Of a DNA stretch of 64,000 nt, positions 38,591 through 47,326 are shown piece by piece. Numbering within the stretch: position 1 is the stretch's first letter; each line of letters starts with the position of its first letter. Location of the stretch: NCBI RefSeq assembly GCF_003721595.1, contig NZ_RJJR01000005.1:186001-250000 (forward strand). Reading direction: 5' to 3'. A program made the translations under genes and the position numbers. The notes under the pieces were generated by a model. It was not told where the DNA came from. It worked only from the letters and a program-made list of their open reading frames with translations, and made no database searches. This DNA comes from Hanamia caeni. GTDB taxonomy: Bacteria; Bacteroidota; Bacteroidia; Chitinophagales; Chitinophagaceae.

Positions 38591-40189
38591 TCACAACACA
38601 ATATTCTGCACCAGCTCACTCTTCCCGGGATAATCGGTGTTGAAATGTAAACCCCTGCTTTCATGCCTGAATTGCGCACTTTTTACAATTAAATAACCGA
38701 CAGTAATCAGGTTCCTCAATTCGCAAAGCTGGGGCGAAACGGAGGTGGATTGATACAGTCCTTCTGTTTCCAAATGCAGTAAATCCAACCTTTTCATCGC
38801 GCGTTCGAGTCTAACATTGGTTCTTACAATTCCCACATAATCTGTCATCAGCAGTTGCAGCTCTTTTAAGCTTTGTGTAATAAGAATCATCTCTTTGGGC
38901 ACATTGGTTCCCCTCGCATTCCAGTCAGGTATTTTTTCTTCAAACTGAATGGCATCAATTTTTTCTCTTGAATCTAAAAAGCACCTATGCGCAAACACCA
39001 TCGCTTCCAAAAGAGAATTGCTTGCAAGCCTATTGGCGCCATGCAAACCAGTGCTGGCACATTCGCCACATGCAAATAAATATTTGATAGAGCTCCTTCC
39101 CCATTCATCCACTTTTATTCCGCCGCAACTGTAATGCGCAGCCGGAGCTACCGGGATAAATTGTTTGAAAACATCAATGCCCATTGATTGACATTTTTCA
39201 TAAATATTAGGAAAATGGTGCAGGAATTTTTCACGATCCATTTTCGTACAATCAAGGTAAACGAATTCAGTTCCTGCAATTTTCATTTCGCTATCAATAG
39301 CGCGGGCTACAATATCGCGCGGTGCAAGATCTTTTCGCTCATCATAGTTTATCATGAAAGCTTCGTCTTTATTGTTTCGTAAAATCCCGCCATCGCCACG
39401 CACCGCTTCGGTTATTAAAAATGCCTGGCCGCTTTTTCCGGCTTCATACAAGGCAGTTGGATGGAACTGGATGAACTCCATATTTTCAATTCGTCCTTTT
39501 GCACGGTAGGCCATCGCTACGCCATCACCTGTTGCAATAGAAGGATTGGTTGTTGTGCGATACACCTGCCCGTTTCCACCGGAAGCCAGCAGTGTAATCT
39601 TTGCAAGAATTTTATCAATTTTATTTTCATGAAGATTCAATACATACACTCCGTAACATTCTATATCAGGAGTTGATTTGGTAACCAGATATCCGAGATG
39701 ATGCTGGGTGATAATATCCACCACAAAACAATGATTAATTAATTGTATGTTCGGATAGTTGGCAATTTGTTTCAACAATGTTTTTTCAATTTCTTTTCCC
39801 GTTACATCTTTATGATGAAGAATGCGGAATTCACTGTGGCCGCCTTCTTTTCCCAATGCATATTCCCCTGAAATTTCCTTGTCAAAATCAGCGCCCCATG
39901 AAATGATTTCGCGGATTCTTTCCACGCCTTCTTTCACCACAACTTCAACCACTTCAGGATTGCAAAGGCCATCGCCTGCAATTAAAGTGTCTTCTATATG
40001 CTTTGCAAAGCTGTCATTTTCAAAATCGGTAACGCCCGCTACACCGCCCTGGGCGTACTTTGTGTTCGTTTCTTCACTATTGGTTTTGGTAAGAACTGTA
40101 ATGGTTTTATCAGGAAATTCGCGCGCAGTTTTTAATGCGTAGGTAAGCCCGGCTATGCCGCTGCCGATAACGAGGAAGTCTGTTTGCAA
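38591..40189 (-). CDS. nadB: L-aspartate oxidase
   Basis: FAD enzyme that oxidises aspartate to iminoaspartate, the first step of de novo NAD synthesis. 532 residues. Visible blocks are the FAD site (TDFLVIGSGIAGLTYALK), NTKYAQGGVAGV, the active-site region GGHSEFRILHHKDVTG, QFHPTALY, EAVRGDGGIL and PAAHYSCGGIKVDEWGRSS followed by GECASTGLHGANRLASNSLLEA. No nadA or nadC is adjacent, so the pathway is dispersed here. Confidence 0.97.
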   Translation of the reverse strand: MQTDFLVIGSGIAGLTYALKTAREFPDKTITVLTKTNSEETNTKYAQGGVAGVTDFENDSFAKHIEDTLIAGDGLCNPEVVEVVVKEGVERIREIISWGADFDKEISGEYALGKEGGHSEFRILHHKDVTGKEIEKTLLKQIANYPNIQLINHCFVVDIITQHHLGYLVTKSTPDIECYGVYVLNLHENKIDKILAKITLLASGGNGQVYRTTTNPSIATGDGVAMAYRAKGRIENMEFIQFHPTALYEAGKSGQAFLITEAVRGDGGILRNNKDEAFMINYDERKDLAPRDIVARAIDSEMKIAGTEFVYLDCTKMDREKFLHHFPNIYEKCQSMGIDVFKQFIPVAPAAHYSCGGIKVDEWGRSSIKYLFACGECASTGLHGANRLASNSLLEAMVFAHRCFLDSREKIDAIQFEEKIPDWNARGTNVPKEMILITQSLKELQLLMTDYVGIVRTNVRLERAMKRLDLLHLETEGLYQSTSVSPQLCELRNLITVGYLIVKSAQFRHESRGLHFNTDYPGKSELVQNIVL

Positions 40190-40326
40190 TGTTTAGATTT
40201 TTAAAAACTGAAAATTAATCAAAATCAATTATTCAAATTTCGCAACTCCTAAATTTTGAGAAATTAGGAGATGTTAGGAATAGCCGAAAAATTATTGGGA
40301 TTGCTGACTTAATTAAAATGATGATG

Positions 40327-40334
40327 CAAAAATA
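40327..40334 (-). promoter_or_regulatory. Possible -7 element for nadB
   Basis: Minus strand TATTTTTG, exact to TAnnTTTG, between ispG and nadB. It would give nadB a leader of about 130 bases. No -33 match is visible. Confidence 0.35.
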
Positions 40335-40370
40335 AAAATCCGCTTTATTTATCTTTCTGCTGCAGATTAA

Positions 40371-42383
40371 TTAAACAGTCATTGCGACAGCCGGTTCTAC
40401 CCACGCATTGTTTTCTTTCAACAAATTTATCAGTTCTTCCACAGCAATGGCTTCAGGTACATTTCTTTTGATCACTTCTTTGCCCTTGTACAAGGTAATT
40501 TTTCCCGGGCCACTGCCTACATAACCGAAATCCGCATCAGCCATCTCTCCGGGCCCGTTTACGATACAGCCCATAATAGCAATTTTTAATCCCTTTAGAT
40601 GGTGTGTAACGGCGCGCACCTTGGCTGTTGTTTCCTGCAGGTCGAATAAGGTTCTGCCGCAAGATGGGCAACTGATAAATTCCGTTTTTGAAATTCTTGT
40701 ACGCGATGCCTGTAAAATCCCAAAGGCAATTGAATTCATTAATTTATAATCCGGAATCTTACCTTGCCTACCGGCAGACAGGTTTTTATCGGCATTATGA
40801 TCGCCCAGGCAAATTCCATTTCCAAAGCCGTCAATTAATAACGACCCAGCCTCAATTGCAAAGTGGATAAGGCTTTCATCCATAGTTTCTTTTTCACTGT
40901 CGCAAATAATAATTGCCGGATTTTTTATTTCTCTTTCATTCAATTCAATAAACATTCGACGCACACTTTGAACTGCATTCGTATTTTCAGAACTTAGACA
41001 CAACACTACCGCGTTGTCATTTTTTATTTTTTCAAAGAATTTCTCTTTATCAAATGGCGGATAATTTTTTGAATAGCAATCCAACGTTACAAAATTGAGA
41101 GAAGTGGATTTGTCAAAAGAATCATCTGCATATTGCTGCTCACTCAAAATCGGAAAGCATTTTGTTTTATCAACAGATGATTTCCATAATTCATAATTAT
41201 AAATCAATTGTAAAGTGCCCGGCAACGCAAAGTCAACCGCATTATCTCCGCAAAAAATATAGTCGGCGGCCATATCGCTGATATTCCATTTGTCTGTAGA
41301 AGAATTATAGCGGTAACCGATGTCTTTTAAATCTTCGCGGTTGATTCCTTCTTTTTTGTGAAAGTCGGCAATAACAACGGGAACATTTTTGCCGCCAATA
41401 TTCTGTACGGAAAATGTTTTTCGTGTATTCCTGCCTGTTATATTCAATGGTGAAAAATTTTTGATTGGCGGGACATTATTTTTCTGAAGGTTGACTTTAG
41501 AAGGCTCATAGCGCTTTACAATATTTTTACAAACGGGTAATTCAAATTCTGAATCTTCCGTAAGCGAAACGCGGATGGTATCTCCAATTCCATCTTCCAG
41601 CAAAGTGCCAATGCCGATAGCGGATTTTATTCTTCCATCTTCGCCATCACCAGCTTCTGTAACGCCCAAATGCAGCGGATAACAATGCCCCAATTCGCTT
41701 TGCATATTTTCTATCAAAAGCCGATAAGCCTGCACCATCACCTGTGGGTTGCTGCTCTTCATGCTCAGCACAATATTGTAATAATTTTCGCTTTCTGCAA
41801 TTCGTAAAAATTCCATCGCACTTTCAACCATGCCAATCGGCGTATCACCGTAGCGGCTCATGATGCGGTCGCTCAGCGAACCATGATTAGTGCCGATGCG
41901 CATGGCAGTCCCATACTCTTTACAAATTTTTATCAGCGGTGTAAACCGGGTCCTGATTCTTTCAATCTCTTCCTGGTAATCTGTATCGGTATATTCTATC
42001 AGCTCAAATTTTTTCTTATCAACGTAATTTCCAGGATTCACACGCACCTTCTCCACAATTCGTGCAGCGATTTCAGCGGCATTTGGCGTAAAATGAATAT
42101 CGGCCACCAGCGGTGTATTGTAGCCGCGTTTACGCAATTCATTTTTTATATTCAATAAATTTTCAGCTTCTTTTTTTGAAGGTGCTGTAATGCGTACTAG
42201 TTCTGCGCCTGCTTCGATGCACCGGATACTTTGTTCCACCGTTCCGATGGTGTCCATCGTATCCGTTGTTGTCATCGTTTGAATACGGATGGGATGATAA
42301 TTCCCAATCAGCAAACCGCCAACATTTACTTCAAGCGTTTTTAATCTTTTATATTGGGTTAATGATTCAGCAAAGAGTTCCAT
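40371..42383 (-). CDS. ispG: 4-hydroxy-3-methylbut-2-enyl diphosphate synthase, three-domain form
   Basis: IspG reduces the cyclic methylerythritol diphosphate to HMBPP with an Fe4S4 cluster. This one has 670 residues instead of about 370. Residues 1-290 are the TIM barrel (PIRIQTMTTTDT, RITAPSKKEAENL, MRIGTNHGSLSDRI). Residues about 291-560 are the extra domain found in Bacteroidota, Chlamydiae and plants. The cluster domain follows, with Cys572 and Cys575 in SCPSCG and Cys606 in GCIVNGPGE, Glu613 completing the site. The ATG at 42383 is 18 bases or so after the expected transcript start. It lies downstream of the Bat fusion gene, 50 bases away, but has its own promoter. Confidence 0.97.
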   Translation of the reverse strand: MELFAESLTQYKRLKTLEVNVGGLLIGNYHPIRIQTMTTTDTMDTIGTVEQSIRCIEAGAELVRITAPSKKEAENLLNIKNELRKRGYNTPLVADIHFTPNAAEIAARIVEKVRVNPGNYVDKKKFELIEYTDTDYQEEIERIRTRFTPLIKICKEYGTAMRIGTNHGSLSDRIMSRYGDTPIGMVESAMEFLRIAESENYYNIVLSMKSSNPQVMVQAYRLLIENMQSELGHCYPLHLGVTEAGDGEDGRIKSAIGIGTLLEDGIGDTIRVSLTEDSEFELPVCKNIVKRYEPSKVNLQKNNVPPIKNFSPLNITGRNTRKTFSVQNIGGKNVPVVIADFHKKEGINREDLKDIGYRYNSSTDKWNISDMAADYIFCGDNAVDFALPGTLQLIYNYELWKSSVDKTKCFPILSEQQYADDSFDKSTSLNFVTLDCYSKNYPPFDKEKFFEKIKNDNAVVLCLSSENTNAVQSVRRMFIELNEREIKNPAIIICDSEKETMDESLIHFAIEAGSLLIDGFGNGICLGDHNADKNLSAGRQGKIPDYKLMNSIAFGILQASRTRISKTEFISCPSCGRTLFDLQETTAKVRAVTHHLKGLKIAIMGCIVNGPGEMADADFGYVGSGPGKITLYKGKEVIKRNVPEAIAVEELINLLKENNAWVEPAVAMTV

Positions 42384-42407
42384 ATATCTGAAGTAATAAT
42401 TTTATTG

Positions 42408-42440
42408 CAAAAATACGACCTTAATTCAGCTATCTACCAA
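42408..42440 (-). promoter_or_regulatory. Promoter of ispG
   Basis: Minus strand: TTG (complement of 42438-42440), 22 bases, then TATTTTTG (42408-42415), an exact TAnnTTTG. It overlaps the end of the upstream batB-batC gene. Confidence 0.55.
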
Positions 42441-44107
42441 TCCTTTTCAGGACTATCAGGCGCCGGTGCACCTTTCATTTTATGCATTTTATCCTGCAAT
42501 TGCTTTTCATTTTCGAGTAGCGATTTTAATTTTTCTTCAGCGTCCTGCTTTGATAATTTGGATGGAGAAGGTTTCGGCTCCTGCTTGTTTTTTTGTTGGT
42601 TATTATTTTGCTGATCTTTAGGTTGCTGTTGTTTTTTCTGATTCTTATCCTGTTTCTTTTTGTTGTCCTGATTTTGCTGTTGTTGCTTTTGTTGTTCTTT
42701 TAATGCGCGTTGTAAATTTTGCCTCGCATCTTCATCACCAGGATTTAAAATCAGCGCATTTTCGTAAGCCCTGATGCATTCAGGCAGTTTTTTGGCAGCC
42801 TGCAAAGCAACTCCTTTATTATAGAAAGCTTTTTGCTTAATTGAATTATTTTGCGTAGATGCGATGGCATTGTCATAGGATTTTATGGCCTCTTCAGTGT
42901 TATTATTTTTATACAACGCATTGCCTAAATTATAGCTGGCCGTTGAGTTGGTATCTGAATTTTTTAAAGCTTCTTGGTAAGCATTTTCTGCGGCAGTATA
43001 ATCTTTTTCGTTGTATGCCTTATTTCCTTTGATGATAACATCTTTTGTATCCTGCGAAAACGAAGGCAGGCTGATGCACAAAAGCGCTATTACCGCAACG
43101 GCTTTCTTATATTTTTTTCCTTCTCTTTCAGAGATAAAAAATTCAATCAGCAGCAATAAAAAAGCAGCGCCTAAAAAATATTGGAAGTATTGTTTAAATG
43201 AAATATATAAGCCGTCGCTCGTGGCCGTTTCTTGTCCAATATTGGCTAATTGATGTTTGATGTTAGAGGCCACTGTTTCTGTGTTGGTGTATAGTTGATA
43301 AATTCCCTTGCCGTCCTTTGCAATTTCCTCCAATTCTCTTTCATTCAGCTTTGTAATTACAGTTTGGCCTTTCTCATCTTTTTTATATTGACCCGTGGCC
43401 GGGTCTAAAATAGGTGCGCCCTGCGGTGAGCCAATGCCAACTGTATTCACCATAATGCCTGCTTTTGCCAATTTTTTTGACTGCTTAATGGCATCGTTAT
43501 CGTGGTCTTCACCATCGCTGATAAGTAATACTGATTTAAATGTTTTTTCATTTGGATTAAAAGACGCTTCACACATTTTGAGCGCGTCAGCAATCACCGT
43601 TCCCTGTGTGGGCACATCTGCAGGTGAAGCAGATGCTAAATACATTTTGGCAGCGTCGTGATCCACTGTCAAAGGCATTTGCAAGTAAGCCCGTCCGGCA
43701 AAAATCACCAGCCCGATTCTATCATCCGGTGAATGATCGATTATAGTAGATACAAGTTGTTTTGCCCGTTCCAATCTGCTGGGCTTTATATCCTGTGCCA
43801 GCATACTTTTGCTTACATCTAACGCAATCATTAAATCGGTTCCTTTGCGGTTAATTTTTTGATTGTTGTCAGGTGTTACAAGTCCTGCAACTGCGATAAC
43901 ACATAGCGCAAATGCGATAAGGATTAAAACAAATTTGGTATAAAATTTTTTAGGAGAATAATCCGCTGTAAGTTCCTTTACCAATGCCGGGTCTCCAATT
44001 TTTTTGCTGGTAGCTTTTTTCCACCTTTTCAATTGCACATAAAAAAATATCATCAGAGGAATGGCAGCCAAGGCGATAAAATATTCTATGTATTGAAAAT
44101 GAAGCAT
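42434..44107 (-). CDS. BatB-BatC fusion: VWA domain plus TPR
   Basis: 557 residues. N-terminal membrane helices (about 8-25 and 57-78), a von Willebrand A domain with the MIDAS motif DVSKS (97-101) and TSDGEDHD-like LLISDGEDHD loop, a third helix (about 312-332), then three TPR repeats (about 355-460) and a Gln/Lys/Asn-rich tail (about 465-520). BatB and BatC are usually separate genes in the Bacteroidota Bat operon (moxR, DUF58, batA-E). Here they are one polypeptide and none of the other Bat genes is beside it. The family is linked to oxidative-stress tolerance and envelope integrity; the partner is presumably elsewhere. Confidence 0.85.
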   Translation of the reverse strand: MLHFQYIEYFIALAAIPLMIFFYVQLKRWKKATSKKIGDPALVKELTADYSPKKFYTKFVLILIAFALCVIAVAGLVTPDNNQKINRKGTDLMIALDVSKSMLAQDIKPSRLERAKQLVSTIIDHSPDDRIGLVIFAGRAYLQMPLTVDHDAAKMYLASASPADVPTQGTVIADALKMCEASFNPNEKTFKSVLLISDGEDHDNDAIKQSKKLAKAGIMVNTVGIGSPQGAPILDPATGQYKKDEKGQTVITKLNERELEEIAKDGKGIYQLYTNTETVASNIKHQLANIGQETATSDGLYISFKQYFQYFLGAAFLLLLIEFFISEREGKKYKKAVAVIALLCISLPSFSQDTKDVIIKGNKAYNEKDYTAAENAYQEALKNSDTNSTASYNLGNALYKNNNTEEAIKSYDNAIASTQNNSIKQKAFYNKGVALQAAKKLPECIRAYENALILNPGDEDARQNLQRALKEQQKQQQQNQDNKKKQDKNQKKQQQPKDQQNNNQQKNKQEPKPSPSKLSKQDAEEKLKSLLENEKQLQDKMHKMKGAPAPDSPEKDW

Positions 44108-44140
44108 CTCAGCCTGCGAAATTAAAAATGAAAAAGTGAT

Positions 44141-44160
44141 TGATTTGTTCCTTTACTGTT
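44141..44160 (-). repeat. CAGTAAAC-type motif before the batB-batC gene (minus strand)
   Basis: Read on the minus strand: AACAGTAAAGGAACAAATCA. It matches the rpoC copy with one change over CAGTAAA.GAACAAAT and lies 34 bases before the ATG, in the sense direction of that gene. Confidence 0.5.
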
Positions 44161-44215
44161 AAATTCCTGTATGAAAAAGTTATTCTGATTGAAGCGGCAT
44201 CCAATTTAACAAATC

Positions 44216-45010
44216 CTATTTCTGGCCTTTGAAAAAGCCTAATTCTTTCAGGCAGGATTTGGATATTTCAATCACTCTATTTTCAGTATTGATTGATTTA
44301 ACCGGTGTTCTTATGAAAGTTACAAAAAAGTAAATGTGCCTGTTTTCCTCTATCCATCCAAGGTTCCACGCAAATGAATTATTTTTTTCGTCTATGCCGA
44401 GGCCGGTGGCGTAGCTTAAACTATACAATGAAGTGTCTTCCTTCTTCATTAGGTTAGCCACGGTTTCCTGTGCATATTTTTGAAATGTCAATTGTTCAAA
44501 AAACAATTTGCTCAAAAAACCTAATTGTTCATCGGGTGAAATTTTCAAATCATTGTTAAGCCAGAAGGTATCAACTGCGGAAGTAATTTTGCTGTTGCCA
44601 TAACTGATAGAGTCGAGCCACATCTGCAACGTATCTTTTCCTATTTGCCTTGCCAGTTCCTGGAAATAGGGAATAGAATTATTTTGAAAAGCCTGCTGCA
44701 GGGTTACATTTTTAGTCGAAGAAGAATCATTTCCCAAAGTAGTTTTTTCGTTAGTGATTCTGCCTGTCTGAATTCCAATCAGCGTTTCAATAACTTTAAA
44801 CGAAGTGCCGGTTGATAATCTTTGGGTATCAAGGTTCATGTTATATACAGTAATGTCGCCCATCTGGTTATTGAGCATAGCGAAACATCCTTCTACGTTT
44901 GATGAATCAAAGTACTTTTTTAAATCATCATTGATTTTAGCATGATTTACCGAACAGGAATGGAGAATTAAACTAATAAATAAAAAAAATAAAAGATAAA
45001 GTTTCTTCAT
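44216..45010 (-). CDS. Class D beta-lactamase-like lipoprotein lacking catalytic residues
   Basis: 264 residues with a lipoprotein signal (lipobox LHSC, Cys19). The chain aligns with OXA enzymes throughout: the serine motif region GTSFKVIETLIGIQTG, IPYFQELARQIG, SYGNSKITSAVDTFWL, LKISPDEQLGFLSKLF and AWNLGWIEENRHIYFF. The catalytic positions have changed. OXA STFK reads TSFK here (Thr69 in place of the nucleophile, Lys72 kept), SxV reads NSI (Asn111) and KTG reads ATG (Ala201). The YGN motif and the active-site Trp150 remain. It is probably a pseudo-enzyme, perhaps a ligand-binding or sensor protein. An active enzyme using Ser70 is the less likely alternative. Confidence 0.83.
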   Translation of the reverse strand: MKKLYLLFFLFISLILHSCSVNHAKINDDLKKYFDSSNVEGCFAMLNNQMGDITVYNMNLDTQRLSTGTSFKVIETLIGIQTGRITNEKTTLGNDSSSTKNVTLQQAFQNNSIPYFQELARQIGKDTLQMWLDSISYGNSKITSAVDTFWLNNDLKISPDEQLGFLSKLFFEQLTFQKYAQETVANLMKKEDTSLYSLSYATGLGIDEKNNSFAWNLGWIEENRHIYFFVTFIRTPVKSINTENRVIEISKSCLKELGFFKGQK

Positions 45011-45029
45011 AAGAAATGATATGGATATT

Positions 45030-45617
45030 TTATAAACTGTTGTTTTGATTGTTTAAATGTGTTGCAGTTGCTTCAAGCGCATCATAAAAATGCGGGCCAT
45101 ATTTTCGTACCAGCGCTTCTTTTAAAAATTGATAAACCGGAACTTTTAATTTTTTTCCAAGAGCGCAGGCCGGATCACAGAGTCCTTCGCGGGGTTCATA
45201 ATTTACCAAATCCCCCTTCCTTGTTTTTTTGATTCTTACCGGAAAAAGATGGCAGCTTATTGGTTTTTTCCATGATATTTTTCCTTCATTGTATGCTTTC
45301 TCTATTGCACATTTTACAATACCTTTTTTGTCTGTGATTCCATAGGCGCACATGCCGTTGCTAATGGTAGGAGTTACCCAGCCAAATTCGGCGTCAAACA
45401 CATATTTACCTTCAGTTTCAATTATCATTTTTGCTTCTTCCGACAAATAAGGAAGCACTTTCTCATAAACGGCATTCAACTGCTCCAATTCTTTTTTTTC
45501 AAGCGGTGCACCTGCATCACCATCTACGCAACAGCCGCCTTTGCATTTGTTGAGGTCGCAAACAAATTGCTCTTGCACTACCTGGTCGCTAATCAGAATA
45601 TCGTCTATTGCAATCAT
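45030..45617 (-). CDS. DUF3109 cysteine-rich protein
   Basis: 195 residues, soluble. The start MIAIDDILISDQVVQEQFVCDL is the usual family start. Cysteine clusters CDLNKCKGGCC, GMCAYGI, VKCAIEKAY, SCHLFPVRI and GLCDPACALG suggest a metal or Fe-S site as in the YkgJ/CxxCxxCC relatives. Biochemical function is unknown. An exact TAnnTTTG element ends four bases before the ATG, suggesting a nearly leaderless message. The OXA-like gene begins 19 bases after its stop on the same strand and is probably co-transcribed. Confidence 0.88.
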   Translation of the reverse strand: MIAIDDILISDQVVQEQFVCDLNKCKGGCCVDGDAGAPLEKKELEQLNAVYEKVLPYLSEEAKMIIETEGKYVFDAEFGWVTPTISNGMCAYGITDKKGIVKCAIEKAYNEGKISWKKPISCHLFPVRIKKTRKGDLVNYEPREGLCDPACALGKKLKVPVYQFLKEALVRKYGPHFYDALEATATHLNNQNNSL

Positions 45618-45621
45618 GCTG

Positions 45622-45629
45622 CAAAAGTA
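45622..45629 (-). promoter_or_regulatory. -7 element immediately before the DUF3109 gene
   Basis: Minus strand TACTTTTG, exact to TAnnTTTG, four bases before the ATG at 45617. A start this close means little or no 5' leader. Confidence 0.5.
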
Positions 45630-45719
45630 AGTTGAATCCTCTGGACTTGAGAAATTGTCGCAACCAGAATTATATGGATTGATTTTTTACCAGAAAAATA
45701 AAATAAGAATTCTTATTAT

Positions 45720-46364
45720 TTATTGCTTTACTGAGTTTAAAAATACGGTGTGATAATAATTGCAGACTTTTTTCATTAAGCAGATTTCACATTTTGGAGT
45801 TGGGCGGCAGATTTCCCGCCCTAAAAATGACATGGCCATTCCGGCATCCCATTCTTCGGGCGGCAACGTTTCCATGATTTGTTTTTCAATTTTTTTCGGA
45901 TCCGTACCGGACGCAATTCCTAAACGGGGCGCAACACGCACCACATGAAGATCAACCATTACTCCTTCTGCCGGCGCGCCGGCTTCACGCTTGATCACAT
46001 TAGCAGATTTTCTTCCGATACCCGGTAGCGCTGTTAGTTCATCAAGGGTGAGCGGAATATTTTCGTCATTTTGTATTTTTTGCGCCAATGAAATAAGCCA
46101 CTTTGTTTTATTCGCGTAATTGCGCACCGACCCAATGAAAGGAAATAAAGTTTCGGGTGTACAATGAGAAAGCGCTTCCATATTCGGAAAGGCTTCAAAC
46201 AATTTCGGAGCTACCTGATTAATGTGCTTGTCGGAATCCTGGGCTGATAAAATTACTCCTACCAAAAGCTGGTAAGTATTTTCATAATCCAATGGATGTT
46301 TTTTCCCTTTATATTTTTCAATCAGGGGTTTGATCGCTTCAGGCCAGTTGACTTTTGGAGGCAT
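45720..46364 (-). CDS. nth: Endonuclease III
   Basis: DNA glycosylase/AP lyase of base excision repair that removes oxidised pyrimidines. 214 residues. The helix-hairpin-helix is LPGIGRKSANVI (about 113-124) with catalytic Lys119, and the catalytic Asp138 is in VDLHVVRV. The Fe4S4 cysteines are Cys186, Cys192, Cys195 and Cys201. The first gap is five residues; the E. coli enzyme has six. It is transcribed on its own, downstream of the EcsC gene. Confidence 0.94.
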   Translation of the reverse strand: MPPKVNWPEAIKPLIEKYKGKKHPLDYENTYQLLVGVILSAQDSDKHINQVAPKLFEAFPNMEALSHCTPETLFPFIGSVRNYANKTKWLISLAQKIQNDENIPLTLDELTALPGIGRKSANVIKREAGAPAEGVMVDLHVVRVAPRLGIASGTDPKKIEKQIMETLPPEEWDAGMAMSFLGREICRPTPKCEICLMKKVCNYYHTVFLNSVKQ

Positions 46365-46466
46365 AGTTATATTTTTTGAAGTTTAAATTTATAAAAATTC
46401 ATAGCAGCTAAAAATTTTATTATGGGCATAAAATTTCGTGTAGGCATAGCTGTTATCTCTCTTATT

Positions 46467-47186
46467 TTATTTTATCAATCGCATTCTGTAGGCATTCATC
46501 GCCGTTATTCCTAATTTTTTTATTAGGCGTGAATTCACCACAAAACCAATAGGAGCGCCAATCACCGGAATAAGCTGTGCCATTTTTGCAATGTCTAAAT
46601 AATCGCGGTATTCCTGCTGAAAATTTCTCCAGTCAAACTGATTAATATCCTCAGGTAATTCTTTGGTTTTGTTTTCCCAATCAATCATTTTCAAATAAAC
46701 ATCACGGCGATGTGAATCACTGGAAAAAGCGAGTTCAAAAATGTGCAACAGGTAAACTCTTTCTTTATAATCATTGATATCGAATCCGTAAAGTGATGCA
46801 ATATCAAAAAGTAATTTGATTTTGATACCAATCAGAACAGGAAAATCAACAAGACCAAGTAAAATTCCTCCTGCGCCTGTAACGCCTCCCTCGACGGCAG
46901 CGGTAGTTTTATAATTTTCAATTTTCTTTCGGACCATATTTTCACGAACCAGCAAACTCATGTTCAGTAATGGTTTTGCTGTGGCATATTTTGCGCCAAA
47001 GAGAACTCCTTTTATCATTTGTTTAATCACTTCGGTTATTCCCTTATGCACTTTTTCCGGAATCCATGAATTGATTTTGGTTTGAATTTTTTTGGAAAAT
47101 TTATCAAACAAAGAAGGCCTTCGCAGCATTTTTTTTTGCCACTTTTTTAATTCTGCATCTGCAATTTCTTCATAAGAATCTGGCAT
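46467..47186 (-). CDS. EcsC family protein
   Basis: 239 residues. The family pattern is clear: a glycine-rich helix VEGGVTGAGGILLGLVDFPVLIGIKIKLLFDIASLYGFD and a C-terminal PVIGAPIGFVVNSRLIKKLG, with two or three segments hydrophobic enough to be membrane-associated. EcsC proteins are named after the third gene of the Bacillus ecs operon but the family role is unknown. A conserved helper or lipid-associated role is possible. Divergent from lhgO. Confidence 0.85.
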   Translation of the reverse strand: MPDSYEEIADAELKKWQKKMLRRPSLFDKFSKKIQTKINSWIPEKVHKGITEVIKQMIKGVLFGAKYATAKPLLNMSLLVRENMVRKKIENYKTTAAVEGGVTGAGGILLGLVDFPVLIGIKIKLLFDIASLYGFDINDYKERVYLLHIFELAFSSDSHRRDVYLKMIDWENKTKELPEDINQFDWRNFQQEYRDYLDIAKMAQLIPVIGAPIGFVVNSRLIKKLGITAMNAYRMRLIK

Positions 47187-47262
47187 AATGAAGCGAATTT
47201 ATTTAAAGAAAGTTACGGTTTTAATTTTCTTTTTTTTATCAAAAGCAATAAAACAGAAGATT

Positions 47263-47270
47263 TATTTTTG
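47263..47270 (+). promoter_or_regulatory. -7 element of lhgO
   Basis: TATTTTTG, exact to TAnnTTTG, 56 bases before the TTG start. The CAGTAGAC motif copy lies between it and the start, so it would be transcribed. Confidence 0.5.
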
Positions 47271-47291
47271 CATACTTACTATTAAGATTTG

Positions 47292-47318
47292 CAGTAGACA
47301 AACAAATAAAACCAAATT
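47292..47318 (+). repeat. CAGTAAAC-type motif, copy before lhgO
   Basis: CAGTAGACAAACAAATAAA, two bases different from the rpoC copy over the first 16 bases, nine bases before the TTG start and downstream of the promoter element. Confidence 0.45.
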
Positions 47319-47326
47319 CTAAATTA

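Noticed and set aside
42600..42720. Low-complexity Gln/Lys-coding repeat that could be taken for a repeat array
   Set aside because: It is the linker of the BatB-BatC fusion and has no regular period.
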